This document shows, piece after piece, positions 30,401 through 42,400 of a stretch of DNA of 64,000 bases. Position numbers and translations under genes: made by a program. Each line of letters opens with the position of its first letter. The stretch's first letter is position 1. The notes under the pieces are model-generated. The model saw only the letters and a program-made list of their open reading frames with translations, was not told where the DNA came from and did not search any database. The DNA is from Oryzias latipes (lineage: Eukaryota; Chordata; Actinopteri; Beloniformes; Adrianichthyidae): the NCBI RefSeq assembly GCF_002234675.1, contig NC_019876.2:27077750-27141749 (forward strand). The letters are read 5' to 3'.

Positions 30401-33400
30401 TCATTTCTAATTATCCTAAGTTTGATACGTCTTTGAATGAATGTATGAATGCTTATTGTATGTTTTGTGCATTATTCCGTCATTGCTTGAAGTAAACCAT
30501 TTCAATTAAAAAAAATAAATAAAAAAAGTAAAACTGTTGTCTTACAGCACAAAACTTGTGTCCAAAGCTGATCCACTCCTTCTCCACCAGAACCTGAAAG
30601 AACAAGCAGCTAAGTGGATCTGCAGTCACCTCACGTTCTTTGAAGAAATAAGCAGGTTTGTGCTTAAAGGCCGTGTCAAACCTCCACTACGTACACTTTG
30701 TGCATCGACATTGAAATCTGTTTAGATTTTGAGATTTAAATAGCTTTTACTCAATGTCGGTCAGCATAACCATTCTGGATCTACTGCCTTTCATTCACAT
30801 GTTCTTGCTAATCCTTTTCTTTATCATGAAATTTTTGCTTTCGTGCGAGTGTTTTGATTTATAAGCTGACCAATCGGATGCCTCGATAACAGTAGTCGAG
30901 CTTTCTAAGCGTTTGACTGACAGATTCTCCTGAGCCCGCTTCCAGGGGAAGGGGTGTGGCCTTCTAACGTGCTCACTCCTGACACAACAGGGTGGTTGCC
31001 GTAGAAATGTAGACGGACCAATCACGGCTGACGGAGGATGTCTGGTTCAAACATGGGGAAGGACATAAAGCGGAAAAATGGCGACTGAATTGACTGCAGT
31101 TGTATTGAACCGGAAGCGAGGCCTTCTCTGTGGGTGACGTCACACGCCGTTCGTCTAGTTATATTTTATAGTCAATTATCGGGTTTTAGGTTCTGAGCTG
31201 TTTGAAGTTTTTGGTATGTTGAGAATTACACGGTTCATGCGTAGTTCACGTAGCTCATACACAATTATGAAGTAAGGTAAACATGATTTTTGTGAGATGC
31301 ATACATAAATTCACGGCTTTCCACGACCGTTCCACGGATTTCCAACGGAATTTTCACGCAAGAACTACCGAATCAGTAATAAATTGCATATTAACAGCGC
31401 AATAATCAGGCACGGTTCATGCACGATTCCCATATTGTGTGACGGGTTTTTATACACCCATCCAACCGTCCATATCACGTGGGGGTCTCCGGCACCGCAC
31501 GGAAGCGGGGTCACAGACGGGGGCCGCTTCTCATGGATGTCCTCAGCTGCGGCTCCTGCCTGGGGACCCCCCTCTTGGCGGCGGTCCCTTCCTGGCAGCC
31601 TGGCGCCTAGACACTGGCTTTAGAACTGGTGCGGACCCGTGGAATCCGTCTGTTTAACTGAAACAAAGCATGGCAAGGGCCTGCAGCGGGCGCTGACCAT
31701 GGTGCTGACGCGATGTGATTTCTGCCCAGTGTTCTGTATATCAACGTGAAGAAATTCATTGAAGCGTGGTTCATTTGTACGTCTTTGTGGTTCATTCAGT
31801 CACGGGGCTGCCGGAGCCTATCCCGGCCACTTATGGGCGAGGGCAGGGGACATTCTGGACAGGTCGCCAGTCTGTCGCGGTGGTTCATTTGTGGTAAATC
31901 TGAGAAATTTTTGCGTAAAGAGCCACAACTTTTCTCACTGTTTCCACGTTTGTTCACATATGACCAGTAAATGCACGTAGCTACAGTGCGAGCGACACGA
32001 CTTTCATAAAAAGATAGTTCCATGAGAGTCACCTGGAAGCCTGTGAGGGTGCGATAGTATCCGTCCAGCATCAACATGGAGAGAGAGGTCAGTTGGGCGG
32101 TTCGGTCCCAGCCGTCGCTGCAGTGGACCACCACCGACGACTTCCCAGACTCCACCTTGTGTGCCACCTTTGCTGCTCCCGCTAACAGCAGCTGCAAACA
32201 CCATGAAGCAGAGAAGCTCAGTGTGGCCGGTATTTGGTGCTCTCCTAAAAATCCTGCCGTTATGAGCGGTACCCGAATGTACTCCAGCCAGTGAGTCTGG
32301 TCGATAGCAGAATGCCAGTGGGCTTCATCAATGGTGGGGTATAGCATGTCCTTCAACTTCCTCTGAGACTCTCTTATCACATGGATGTTGGGGATCTCTA
32401 GGAAGATCAGCTCAGCGTTGGCGTAGAAACTTTCACTTTCAAAACCTCCGTCTTTTGCCTGGTGAAGTGCAGGGATGAAGGAGGTCAGAGCAGAAATGAG
32501 AGTGACATCCAAGACATGGCAGCAGGAAGGATACCAGAGAAGAAAAAGGTCCGTTGCTGCACCTTGTTGCTGATGGCAACACTGCTTTGTCGGGCATCAA
32601 AGATGGTGAGCTTGTGGGACTGAGCGTTGGCGTCCATGATGACCTGGAGGAGACGCTCGTCTTCTTTGCAGCGGCGGTCGGAAGGTCCCACTAAAGGCTG
32701 GCTGCAGCGGACTATGGTGGCCTGAGACTCTGGATGGATCCAGGACAGGACCTGGGGAGCGAGCAGACCAGGCCCCGGGGGTCAGTGTTTTGGCCAGGAA
32801 CACCCCTACTGCTGTCCTTCTAGACTTACCGGCACGCGGTGCCTGGCTCTGAATGACGCCACTCGTTTGAGGTCTTCCTCTGTGATGTTGGTGGGAATGA
32901 CCAGCGTAGAGGGGTAGGTGTCACACAGCTCGTAGATGCTGTTCACCCTACTGATGGTCCAGCTCTCATTTGGCAGACCCTGAATAAGACATTGGATCAT
33001 GTATAGGACATCATCTGGCTGGGTCCTTCTCCACACCCAGAGGTGCTGATGGGCCCAACGCCCCGCCACCCTCTCTGGGTATGGAGAAGGACCCGACTCT
33101 GCCTCCTATTGCCAATGCGGGACCAGAGCTAGGAGGAAGCTCCATGCTAGAGGCACTGTCAGGGAACCGGGGAACCAGTCGGTACTGGGAAGAAGCCATT
33201 AGCTCTGGAAAGCTTCAAAAGGAATATGTCCAGTCGTCTCACAACAGCTTTTTTTATTTATTTTTTTATCTTAATTATCGAGGCATATCTGTTGTATATA
33301 AATGTGTTTTTGTGTATGTGTGTTAGCCAATTGGTGCGTACTACTTAAGGATTTGTCTGCATAGGAGCCGTTTTGAATTCATGGTTAGTTTTAAGCTGCT

Positions 33401-36400
33401 GTAGTTTCAAGTTGTGCATGCGTACGTTGCATTTTGTATGTTTTTTATATTCGAGTGTACATGTGAATACACAGTACACACAGTTACACACAAAACGAGT
33501 TACAAATCAAGAATGAAACACGCAAACAGGTAGACACAAGTTGCCCACACAAATCCACTGAGACTCTTTTGTCTCCATCGTAAACAGTCAAGTGGCTCAG
33601 TTCCAGTTCTGAAGTATAGCTGTTGGAAGCTACCAATGCAATGAATCGCTATTTTTTTTAGGAATACATGTTGTTCCTAATAGATCCCTGGCAATGGGAA
33701 GCTATATATATTTATATGAAAGTTTTAAAGTGATCCTTGTTCCTATGAGATCCTTCACTGGATGTTAAGACGGTCAAGTACCATGTGATCGTCCAGTAAA
33801 GCTGTGCCTTTCCAATAAAGAAACACAAAGGAAATCTAAACTTTGTGTTACTGTAGGCACTTAAGTATCGGCAAATATTGGCTATCGGCCACAGTTGCAG
33901 TATCGGTATCGGCCTGAAAAAATGTAATCGGCCCATCCCTAAACTCAACAGTGTAGAGACATCAGGCCACTGGTGTGAAGCATTCCTGCTTTGAAACTTC
34001 TTAAAGTTCCAAACCCACTAAGCATTGATGTGACATGGTTCCTGTCATATCGGTACCTGACGCCGATATTCTGCTGCAGCGTCGTACACCTTCCAGCCGT
34101 CTGCTGGAAAAGTCTCCTTGTACTGGAACGCAAACAGGGGCTGATGGAGAAAGCACATGTCGTTTTATGAGGAAACATTCACGTTTTTCAAACCACACAT
34201 TAGTTGTGAGCGTAGTTAAACATCTTTTCTCTTCGTTTACCGTTTTACTTTTTGCCCTGGCAGGATCTCACCACTTGTTTATCATTAATAATTAAAGTCC
34301 AAATGAAGCCAGTTATCAAATGGAATTGAACTTGAATTTCAAATAACAAGACCAGACTTTAACCTCAACAGACGGCACTTTTCACCAAAACAAACTATCC
34401 TGAAGAATTTGCCAGAAAAAGCAGCGTGCTAGAACTCACGCTGTCATTTTCACCTACTTAGAAAGACTGCACACTAGGGTTGGGCGATGTCCCCTAATTT
34501 GGCCGTTGACGATGTTTGCTGTCAACCATCGGGATGGACGATGACATCGTCGAGGGGGGGGGGGGAGTATTTTTACATTTTTCGTTCTTATATAACTGCT
34601 ATTCATTATTTTGCTTTTTTCATTTTATCTCCCAACAAATGGTTAATCCGCGATGATCCAGTATAAACTGAGGGAAGTGACTTTAACAGAAAAAGTAACA
34701 AGCAAGATAGAAAAGAAGTAGTCCGCTCCCGCACTTAACTAGCGAAGTGGACCAGCGGAGCGCAGACTTAAAGCTTTGTGTTTGATGGGAAGGGGGGGGG
34801 GGGGGTACATGAGCGGTATGTGTGGGAGATTTAAGACTGCGATCCGTCCCGCAGCTCTAGGGGTACAAGCAACCGAACTCAGAACCGGGTCTAAAAGTGT
34901 GTCTGAGCACAGCTAGGATCGTCAGCACACACAGCGGTTTGAGCTTCAAAGCAGAAATATCGCTCAGTCCTTAGAAAACATTCAAACAATCACGTGGATT
35001 TGTGTTTCCAGTCGTGTCCCGACTAAATAAAGGCTGATGTTACTCACAGGATGCAGCGCCACCCAAAGCTAATGTTGTTAGCCCGTGTTAGCATACTGCT
35101 AATCCTGGCTCCGTTCAGAAAAAGCACTGACCACACGGATTAAAATTCAAATGATGAGCGAACAGGTGTTTCATAATAACCGTAACATTATTAAAAGCAC
35201 GTGTAGAAGATCATCTCGTATTTTACCGAGCTGACATGTCAATGTATATAGCCGCTCGGCGCTGTTATCGTTTTGTATTCAATTGTTACATTCAATAAAG
35301 TTTGGAAAAAAAGCCGCTCGGCGGAAGTTGTATCCTCTTCCGGTTTTCAAACTGCGCATGTGCGAATACTGCGCATGTGCGAATGATTTATTCCGACCGA
35401 AATTGTAACCTTAGTGAACGTTTTTATATTCTGAAAACATTTTTCTGGGCCCATGTACACGGTTGGATTCTAATCCAACCATTGATCCCATCAAGATATT
35501 TTGTACATGTAACCACGGCTTATGGCGTCGACGCGCAACGTGGCGGGGGCGTGGCATCACGATGGTGGTCTCTCCATCGGGATGTCAGTCACCCATCACG
35601 ATGGACGATGATATCGTCCATCGGCACAACCCTACTACACACAGAAAAACCAGGTACAGAAAACTAACAATAAACAAAACATTTACATTAGATCCCCTTG
35701 ACTATAATTTGACTGGCTTGAAGGTGGATTATCTTCTAATGTGAGACTGACCAGGTTGTGGGAGAGAGGAAAGACGTATTTGTTCAGAACGTCTACTACG
35801 CTGGGCTGGGTCTCCTCAAACTTGAAAGCAAACCGTGGGCTCCTCATGTCCTGATCCATGTGAAAGAAAAGAAACACAAGAATTAGCTTTAAAAAAAATG
35901 GAAAAGAAGTCAAGAAGAGGGGGCTTGAGGGTTGGGGGGTTAGGTGTTCCCCTGTGTCAGCACTGACCTTGTTGGGAGCATTGGTTCCAACAGTTCAAAC
36001 ACGGTCAAATAAGGGTCATGGAGTCCTGCTTGGGGACATGGGTGTTCATGTACCTTACAAACCAGTTCCAGTCCTTTGGTCATCTCCTCCTGGTCGGGAA
36101 AACTGATAGCTTCCAGTCTGCTGATGACTCCCAAGTTTATGTCGAGGACGAAGGGAGATTCCTGAATGAAAAGGCAGACATTTAAAGGCCGCGACACACA
36201 GCCACTACCAACATTTTGCATATATTGCACCAATGTATACGTGTGAGAAAAGTTGTGGTCTTTACGTGGAATTTTTACAGATTTATCAGGAATAAACCAC
36301 ATTAAAACCACAAAGGAAGGACGAAAGACAAAAATTGTATACGTGGACAATGCACAAAGTGTACGTAATGGTTGTGTGACACGGCTTTAAGCAAACACAG

Positions 36401-39400
36401 CAGAAAGTTGGCGGTCTCCGTGTTTCAGCACTTTTGGTAAAAAGTCAAAGAGCTGCACCTTCTCCCCACTGGTGAAGTACAGCTTGTAGTCTGTGATGGT
36501 CAGAGTCCCGCTAATCAGACCAATGAATGGACAGATGTACACCATGTCTTTGACTGCACATCAAAACAAGAAAATAAATGTTAATTTTACACTCAACAGA
36601 TAAATATCAACATATACCCTCTTTACAGTAACCTTTGTGATAATACGAGAAGATGGCAGTACCTGTTAGCTGGACGGTCTCTCCTGGCAGAAGAGGTACC
36701 TGGTTCTGGATCATCCTGAGAGGTGTTCTAAATGCCAGAACTGGAAGCTTCTGAGGGGGAAAATGGTGAAACCAGTTTACGAAGAGAGTCATAAATATGG
36801 CCTCCACATGTGAGCACAGACTCAGTCAATACGCTGGGAAGCCACTTGTGTTTAGCGTCTCGCTATTCAAAGTGTTCTGATATCTAAAAGTTTCAAGAAA
36901 TTCTTGCTTGTGCTTTGGTTCAAAGTCAATTGAAAAACATTGTAACCTTTGAGAGCTAAGAACTTCAGCTGTCACTTTCAGGTAACGTTAAGACATCAAG
37001 TCACACAGGGCTCTAGATGAAAAGTAATTTTTCTTCTTCTCGCAAAAGTACAACAGTTTGGTGCACCCACCTTTTCAACCACATTGCGCTTATCTCAGCA
37101 GTTATACGTGCTTTGCTGTAAATATTGGCATTAAGGACTTGAGAATTATTAACTTACAAACTGGTAACCTTAATGGTACTTACTATAGGAAACAATTCTA
37201 CAATAATGATAAAGTATGTGACAAAGTAGGTGTTTAAAAGTGTTTCACTAAGCTGAAATTTAAACTTAGAATAAATGAACTAAAAAGGGAGTTGCAAACT
37301 GAACCCTTTATGTGTTCCATAAACTATCTTCCATTCCAGTTACATTCACCCATGGATGCTCCAACTCCTGGAGTTTAGTCTTCTTGGCATTTGCCCTTGA
37401 CTAAACCAGCTTGCCACGCTCTCTGTAGCATCAAACTCTTCTAGAGTTGGCTCTTCCGTACTGATTCTAATTAAATATTGCGCTGTGCCTGGAAGAACAG
37501 ATGCTCTGGTGTCTGATTTGATCCTCTTCTGTGCGGAAAACCCTTTTTCACAAACTGCAGCTGACACAGGGAGGACCAGCATTATGAACACCAGGTGCAG
37601 GACGTTCAGGAGAAACATACATTCAACTTTGATTTGTTGATGTTTTTGCACTTTAGCGCCATCGTAGGGCCACCCTCTCTTTCTGCTGCCAGCGCTGGCC
37701 GCATGTAAATAGGGTGCGTGCGCACGGACGGTATTGAACGTCTTCAGCTACTTCTGCAAGTTAAAGTTTTAGCCATTATTTCAGCCTTCTATGTTTCCAT
37801 CAATGCTTTAAAAGGCTGCAACTGTAACTGTGAGTATTTACGTTAAGTAAGCGGCTGGGTAGCTCGATTGATAAGGTGAGAGGCTACCACGCAGAGTAAA
37901 CCAGGGTTCGATTCCCGGAGGAGAATGAACAATGGCAACAATTAAGATCACCCAGTGTGGGCCCTTGGGCATGACCCTCAACACTCCTGAGCGTGGTTCG
38001 GCTGCAGCTCACCGCTGCAAATGTGGAGAACAAATTTCCCATTGTGGGATAAATACAGTATAATAAAAATAAAAAAGAATTTGTTGTTGTTTAGTTTGGA
38101 AAGTGTGTCCAAGGCTTGAAAAGCTCAAATGTAGTGCTACGTTCACACCTGGCATGTGACACGCGCTAAAGAACACGCCACAGGCGCGTTCAGCATACGG
38201 CGTTCTCACTGGACAAGCAGGGAGGAGCATCTGCTTCCTTCTGTTTTTCTACTGTTTGCTCGCGCACGCCCGTCACCTACAGTCGGACGAGGTTTGGCTC
38301 AAAATGTTGAAGCGGTGCAAATCTGGTGTATCTCTCCGGGCTTTTTCTTTCAGAGTTCTATTCCGATTTATGAAAAGACTCGGCGTCGCAGAATTCCAGC
38401 CGCACAGGAAACCGCAATTAATCATTTCTCCTCCATGATCACTTTTCAAACAGTTGGCACTTTCATGAATTAAAAGGAACGCCATCCGTACGTCACTGCC
38501 ACTTCCCAAAGTTCAACCTGGTTTACATTTCAATGGGCGCTCCGTGGACACGTGAGCATGTGATTTTCTGAAACACGCGCCACTAAGGATGGTGTGAATG
38601 TAGCTTGACGTTGAATTTATGGGAAAACCTTCAACAAATGTACTTCAGCACAGTTGCCAAGTTCTGTTTCTTAGGAGCCGCTACGGCATTTTTCCTAATA
38701 TGTACATGTACATTAATGTCAATGTGGAACCCTTTACGTGAAATGAGGATCTACTGAGAAAGCCGGATTCTCCTAAAATCATCCATCTAGTAAAGGGTTG
38801 CGAAATACAACCTCGTATTAAATCTGGAGGCACCAGAAGCAAACCAATTTCAACTACAGGTCCACTTCTAAAGTCAGATCCCCGATATTCTGCCAGGAAA
38901 AATCAAGATAAGTCCTCAGTTTTGCCACGTTTACGTCGGGTTCATCTGTTCCTGTCGTCCCCAATCAACAGAGTGCAATGAGAGCAGTTTGTCTTTAATG
39001 ATATTTCAGCTAGCATCACAGAAAACTACAATGAAAAACAGTCCAATTTTCTTATTTAATACGCTTCCATTTGCATCTTAAGCATCATAAATCAATGTTT
39101 CATCAAAGCAGAACTCCGTTGTTTTGTGGGAAAACATTCTAAAGGTTGGAATAAACTGATAACTGCAAAAGTTTTTTTTATATTCCTGCCCACCCCGACG
39201 TTTTCTTTGGGCAGCTGTGTCCAGCCAATCAGAGGCTGAGAGAGCAAAGGTGGTTGGAAAAGCAGCAGCACACGTGCCGTCGAGGTCTGCGGTCTTCCAT
39301 CCCTGATGGGGGTCGTTCCGTAAAATAAAAGCACGAAATGCCTTCCAGAAAACCTTTGTTGTGTCGCAAACCTAAACGCTCACATTTCACTGACTCGTTC

Positions 39401-42400
39401 TAGTGGATGAAAGGATTTCTAGAGGAAAATAGAAAACGGGACATGGATGGCAGCGCAGAACAGGAAGCAGGAGAGAGAGGAGCTGAAGACTGAGAAGAGC
39501 AGACAGACACTTGCCAAAGCATCGGAGGATTGCTCAGAATCACTTTCTCCACGGCAACAAAGTCCTTCATCTGCATCCTGCCACAACAGACAGAGAAAGT
39601 GAGACAAGGAGAGGAAAAAAACTGACAAACATTCCTGGATGTGCAAGACGCTTATTTCTCATCACTGCAGTGCAGAATTAAAAGACGTGGTTGTTCTGAC
39701 GTGGAAAAGGACAAGATCTGTAGAATAATAATCTCTCCTTTACTGCGATAGATTAAATCATTGAAGTGGGTTAAAGATGTTCTAAGGCTGGAAAACTCCT
39801 CACTACACTTTGTATATATTTTTTTCTGACAGACATGAACATTTTCCTGCTTTTCTCTCTTGTTTGTCGAAACTCGATATATTTTTGTTTATTATAAAAT
39901 GGATTCTGCAGTGTCCATTAAACTATAATAAAAAAAGGACAGTAGAGATCTTACAATCTCACAATGAAGAAATGAACTTGCTTAATTAACTCTTTTTTTA
40001 TTTCACTTTAAAATTAACAATTTTTTTTCACAGTGTGCACAATTTGTCTATAAGCATGTATTTCCCTTTGACAGTTCTCTTGTTCTTTTGTGAGGATCTC
40101 ACAGCTATTTTGTGTGCAATATGTAAGGGTTAATGGCCGACGAAGTGTGCGGTTACTACTTTTTAACGCACGCCGTGGAAGCCTGAACCGTCCGACGCGA
40201 AGCGGAGGACGGTTGCTTCCGCGAAGTGCGTTAAAAAGTAGTAACCGCACACTTCGAAGGCCATTAACCCGCTTATACCATGGTCACTTACAAAAGCAAT
40301 ACATATTAACCAGGTTTTAGTCCTTAATTCTTGTTTTTTTTCCCGATTTGGATCACTTTTCTCATAAACAGCGTATGCGGCGCATCGCGCCGCATCACGT
40401 AACATATAGTCCGCGTCGCGCAGCACCACCGCTGCAGTCAAGATTCGGCGATATATATATGCTGATCGTCCCGATGGGTTGAATAAAGCATCAATTCAGA
40501 GGGAAAGTTAATCGCTTACCGCTTGTTTTTGCCCAGATGATGAAGCAAAAGGTTGTTTTACAGAAGCCGGCGCAGTGATACAAATCATTTAAGCTAGCCG
40601 ACCGGAACTTCTTTTTTCACCGTGCGGTTATCAGGTTTTAACGCATACCCAGCAGCCAATCAGAATCGAGTATTCAACCGGACCATGGTATAATTGGCCT
40701 TTAACCTCCGCTCACAGGGAGTTTGTGTCCCTTTTTTTGTATTTACTTTTTGTGTATTTTTCTGGCAACGCATTTAATAATAATAATAATAATAAATTTT
40801 ATTTTGAATGCGCCTTACATTTTAGGTAAAATCTCAAAGCGCTGAGCATTTATCGTCACGTCTGTCTCCAATCTCCCTCCGAGATCCGATTTTATAGCTC
40901 AGAGAAACCGAAATCAGACTGAAGAAAACCTGAGGAAAAGGTTGAGCGGGAAACCGGCTGAGCGGAAGCAAAGCCCCTCTGAAGGGTGTTGGTGTGTCTG
41001 CTGTGCTGCTAGAATATGGATCACATTCTTTCAGGCTTTTAGCTTGCTGGGAATTTGCTCATTGCTCATATTTATGTCGAAGTCTGCGACCCGTCATTCT
41101 TCATTAACGTGGAAAATTGGCAAACAAACCCCCCTAAAAATATAAAATAAAGGACTCATCCTGTCTGTTGGGGGGTCTTCAAAGGTTGAAGGAAACACTA
41201 TTATAAGGCTTGTAGAAAGCCTAAATAATTGTTCCCCAACCTGAATTTAAAGAAGTGGACCAACACAGCACCTCTTTCCATCAAAGACAAATTCACAAAA
41301 CAATTCAAGTCACATCCGGTTGGAACAGCTGTGGAATTCTGTAGCTATGAACAGATTTGTGTGTTAAGTGGATTCCCACACGGAGTACGGTGAGAAAGAC
41401 GGGACCCACGGTGCCCCGAGGCTGAACAGACGGTGGGTTTTGGGGAAAAACCAGTGAACTGAATGTTCTGCATTAATAGAACGTACTTTGAAACAACTGG
41501 TGAGGCCACGATGACCAGCAGTTGATTAATGAGCTTTAATTGCTTGATCCGAGACTGATATCCTGCAGATCAAAAATTAAAGAATGACCTCATTGATATT
41601 GTGTATAAGTCGCAGACCTGAAGTCTCAGGTTCCGTTAGACTTGAGTGTCTATTCTGCATTCCTACTGACGGGTTCAAACTAAGTTAAGGCTTTTTTAAA
41701 TTGTGGTTATTTAAAATGGTCTCCAACCCGGTTCTGGGTGAGCTCCCGCCCCACTTGTGTTTCAGCTAACCCTACTTCAGTAAATTCTGGTTCAGTCAAT
41801 CATTAGTCCAGAAGCAGGTTAGCTATAAACAAGCCGGGCATCAGCTCACCAGGAACAGGCCTGGAGACACCAAAGGCCTCTTTCTTTTACATGCTGGGTT
41901 CCATAAAATTATTTTTTTCTAACCGTGCTCACCAAAGGCAGTGAGGATCATTAAACTCTACAAAGTAACTATGTTATCTGGACTCTGAACGAGACACAAA
42001 GCGTTTCCTGCTCACCTTGTTCTCCCTGTTTAAGGTGTCGGGCGGGCCGGGTCTGGAGATCTGGCTGGAGAGGGTGGCTGCAATCAGCTGCTTACACCAT
42101 TCCACGTGGGAACCTGTTAGACTGAGAACGGAGAAAACGTTTATTGAAACACTTTTCCTAGTACTTCACCATATTTGTTCTGAACAAAACGTCCACTTTA
42201 GTTGGTTTTTCTGTGTGTGCGTGTGTGTGAATGGAATCACAGTTACTGGACGTTTGCACTGCAGCAGAACTACCCAGGCAAACATCCACATGCGTCCTTT
42301 CAGAAGAAAACTACTCCAATTGTCAGACTGACCATCCTTTGGGATTTGGTATATGTTTTGAATAAAAAAAAAAGAAATATTTCTCAAAACACGCAATTTT

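Noticed and set aside
31796..32032. Continuation of the mtmr1 frame past exon 11
   Set aside because: This is intron read-through into a SINE fragment. A proper GT donor follows 32033 and exon 12 at 30593 continues the family sequence.
37853..37925. A tRNA gene
   Set aside because: A- and B-box-like words exist, but the acceptor and anticodon arms do not pair and a SINE body and A-rich tail follow.
42114..42121. Acceptor at 42122 for mtmr1 exon 2
   Set aside because: Joining it to the 13-nt first exon gives TAA at once. The AG at 42115-42114 keeps the frame and gives the expected TGSHVEW.
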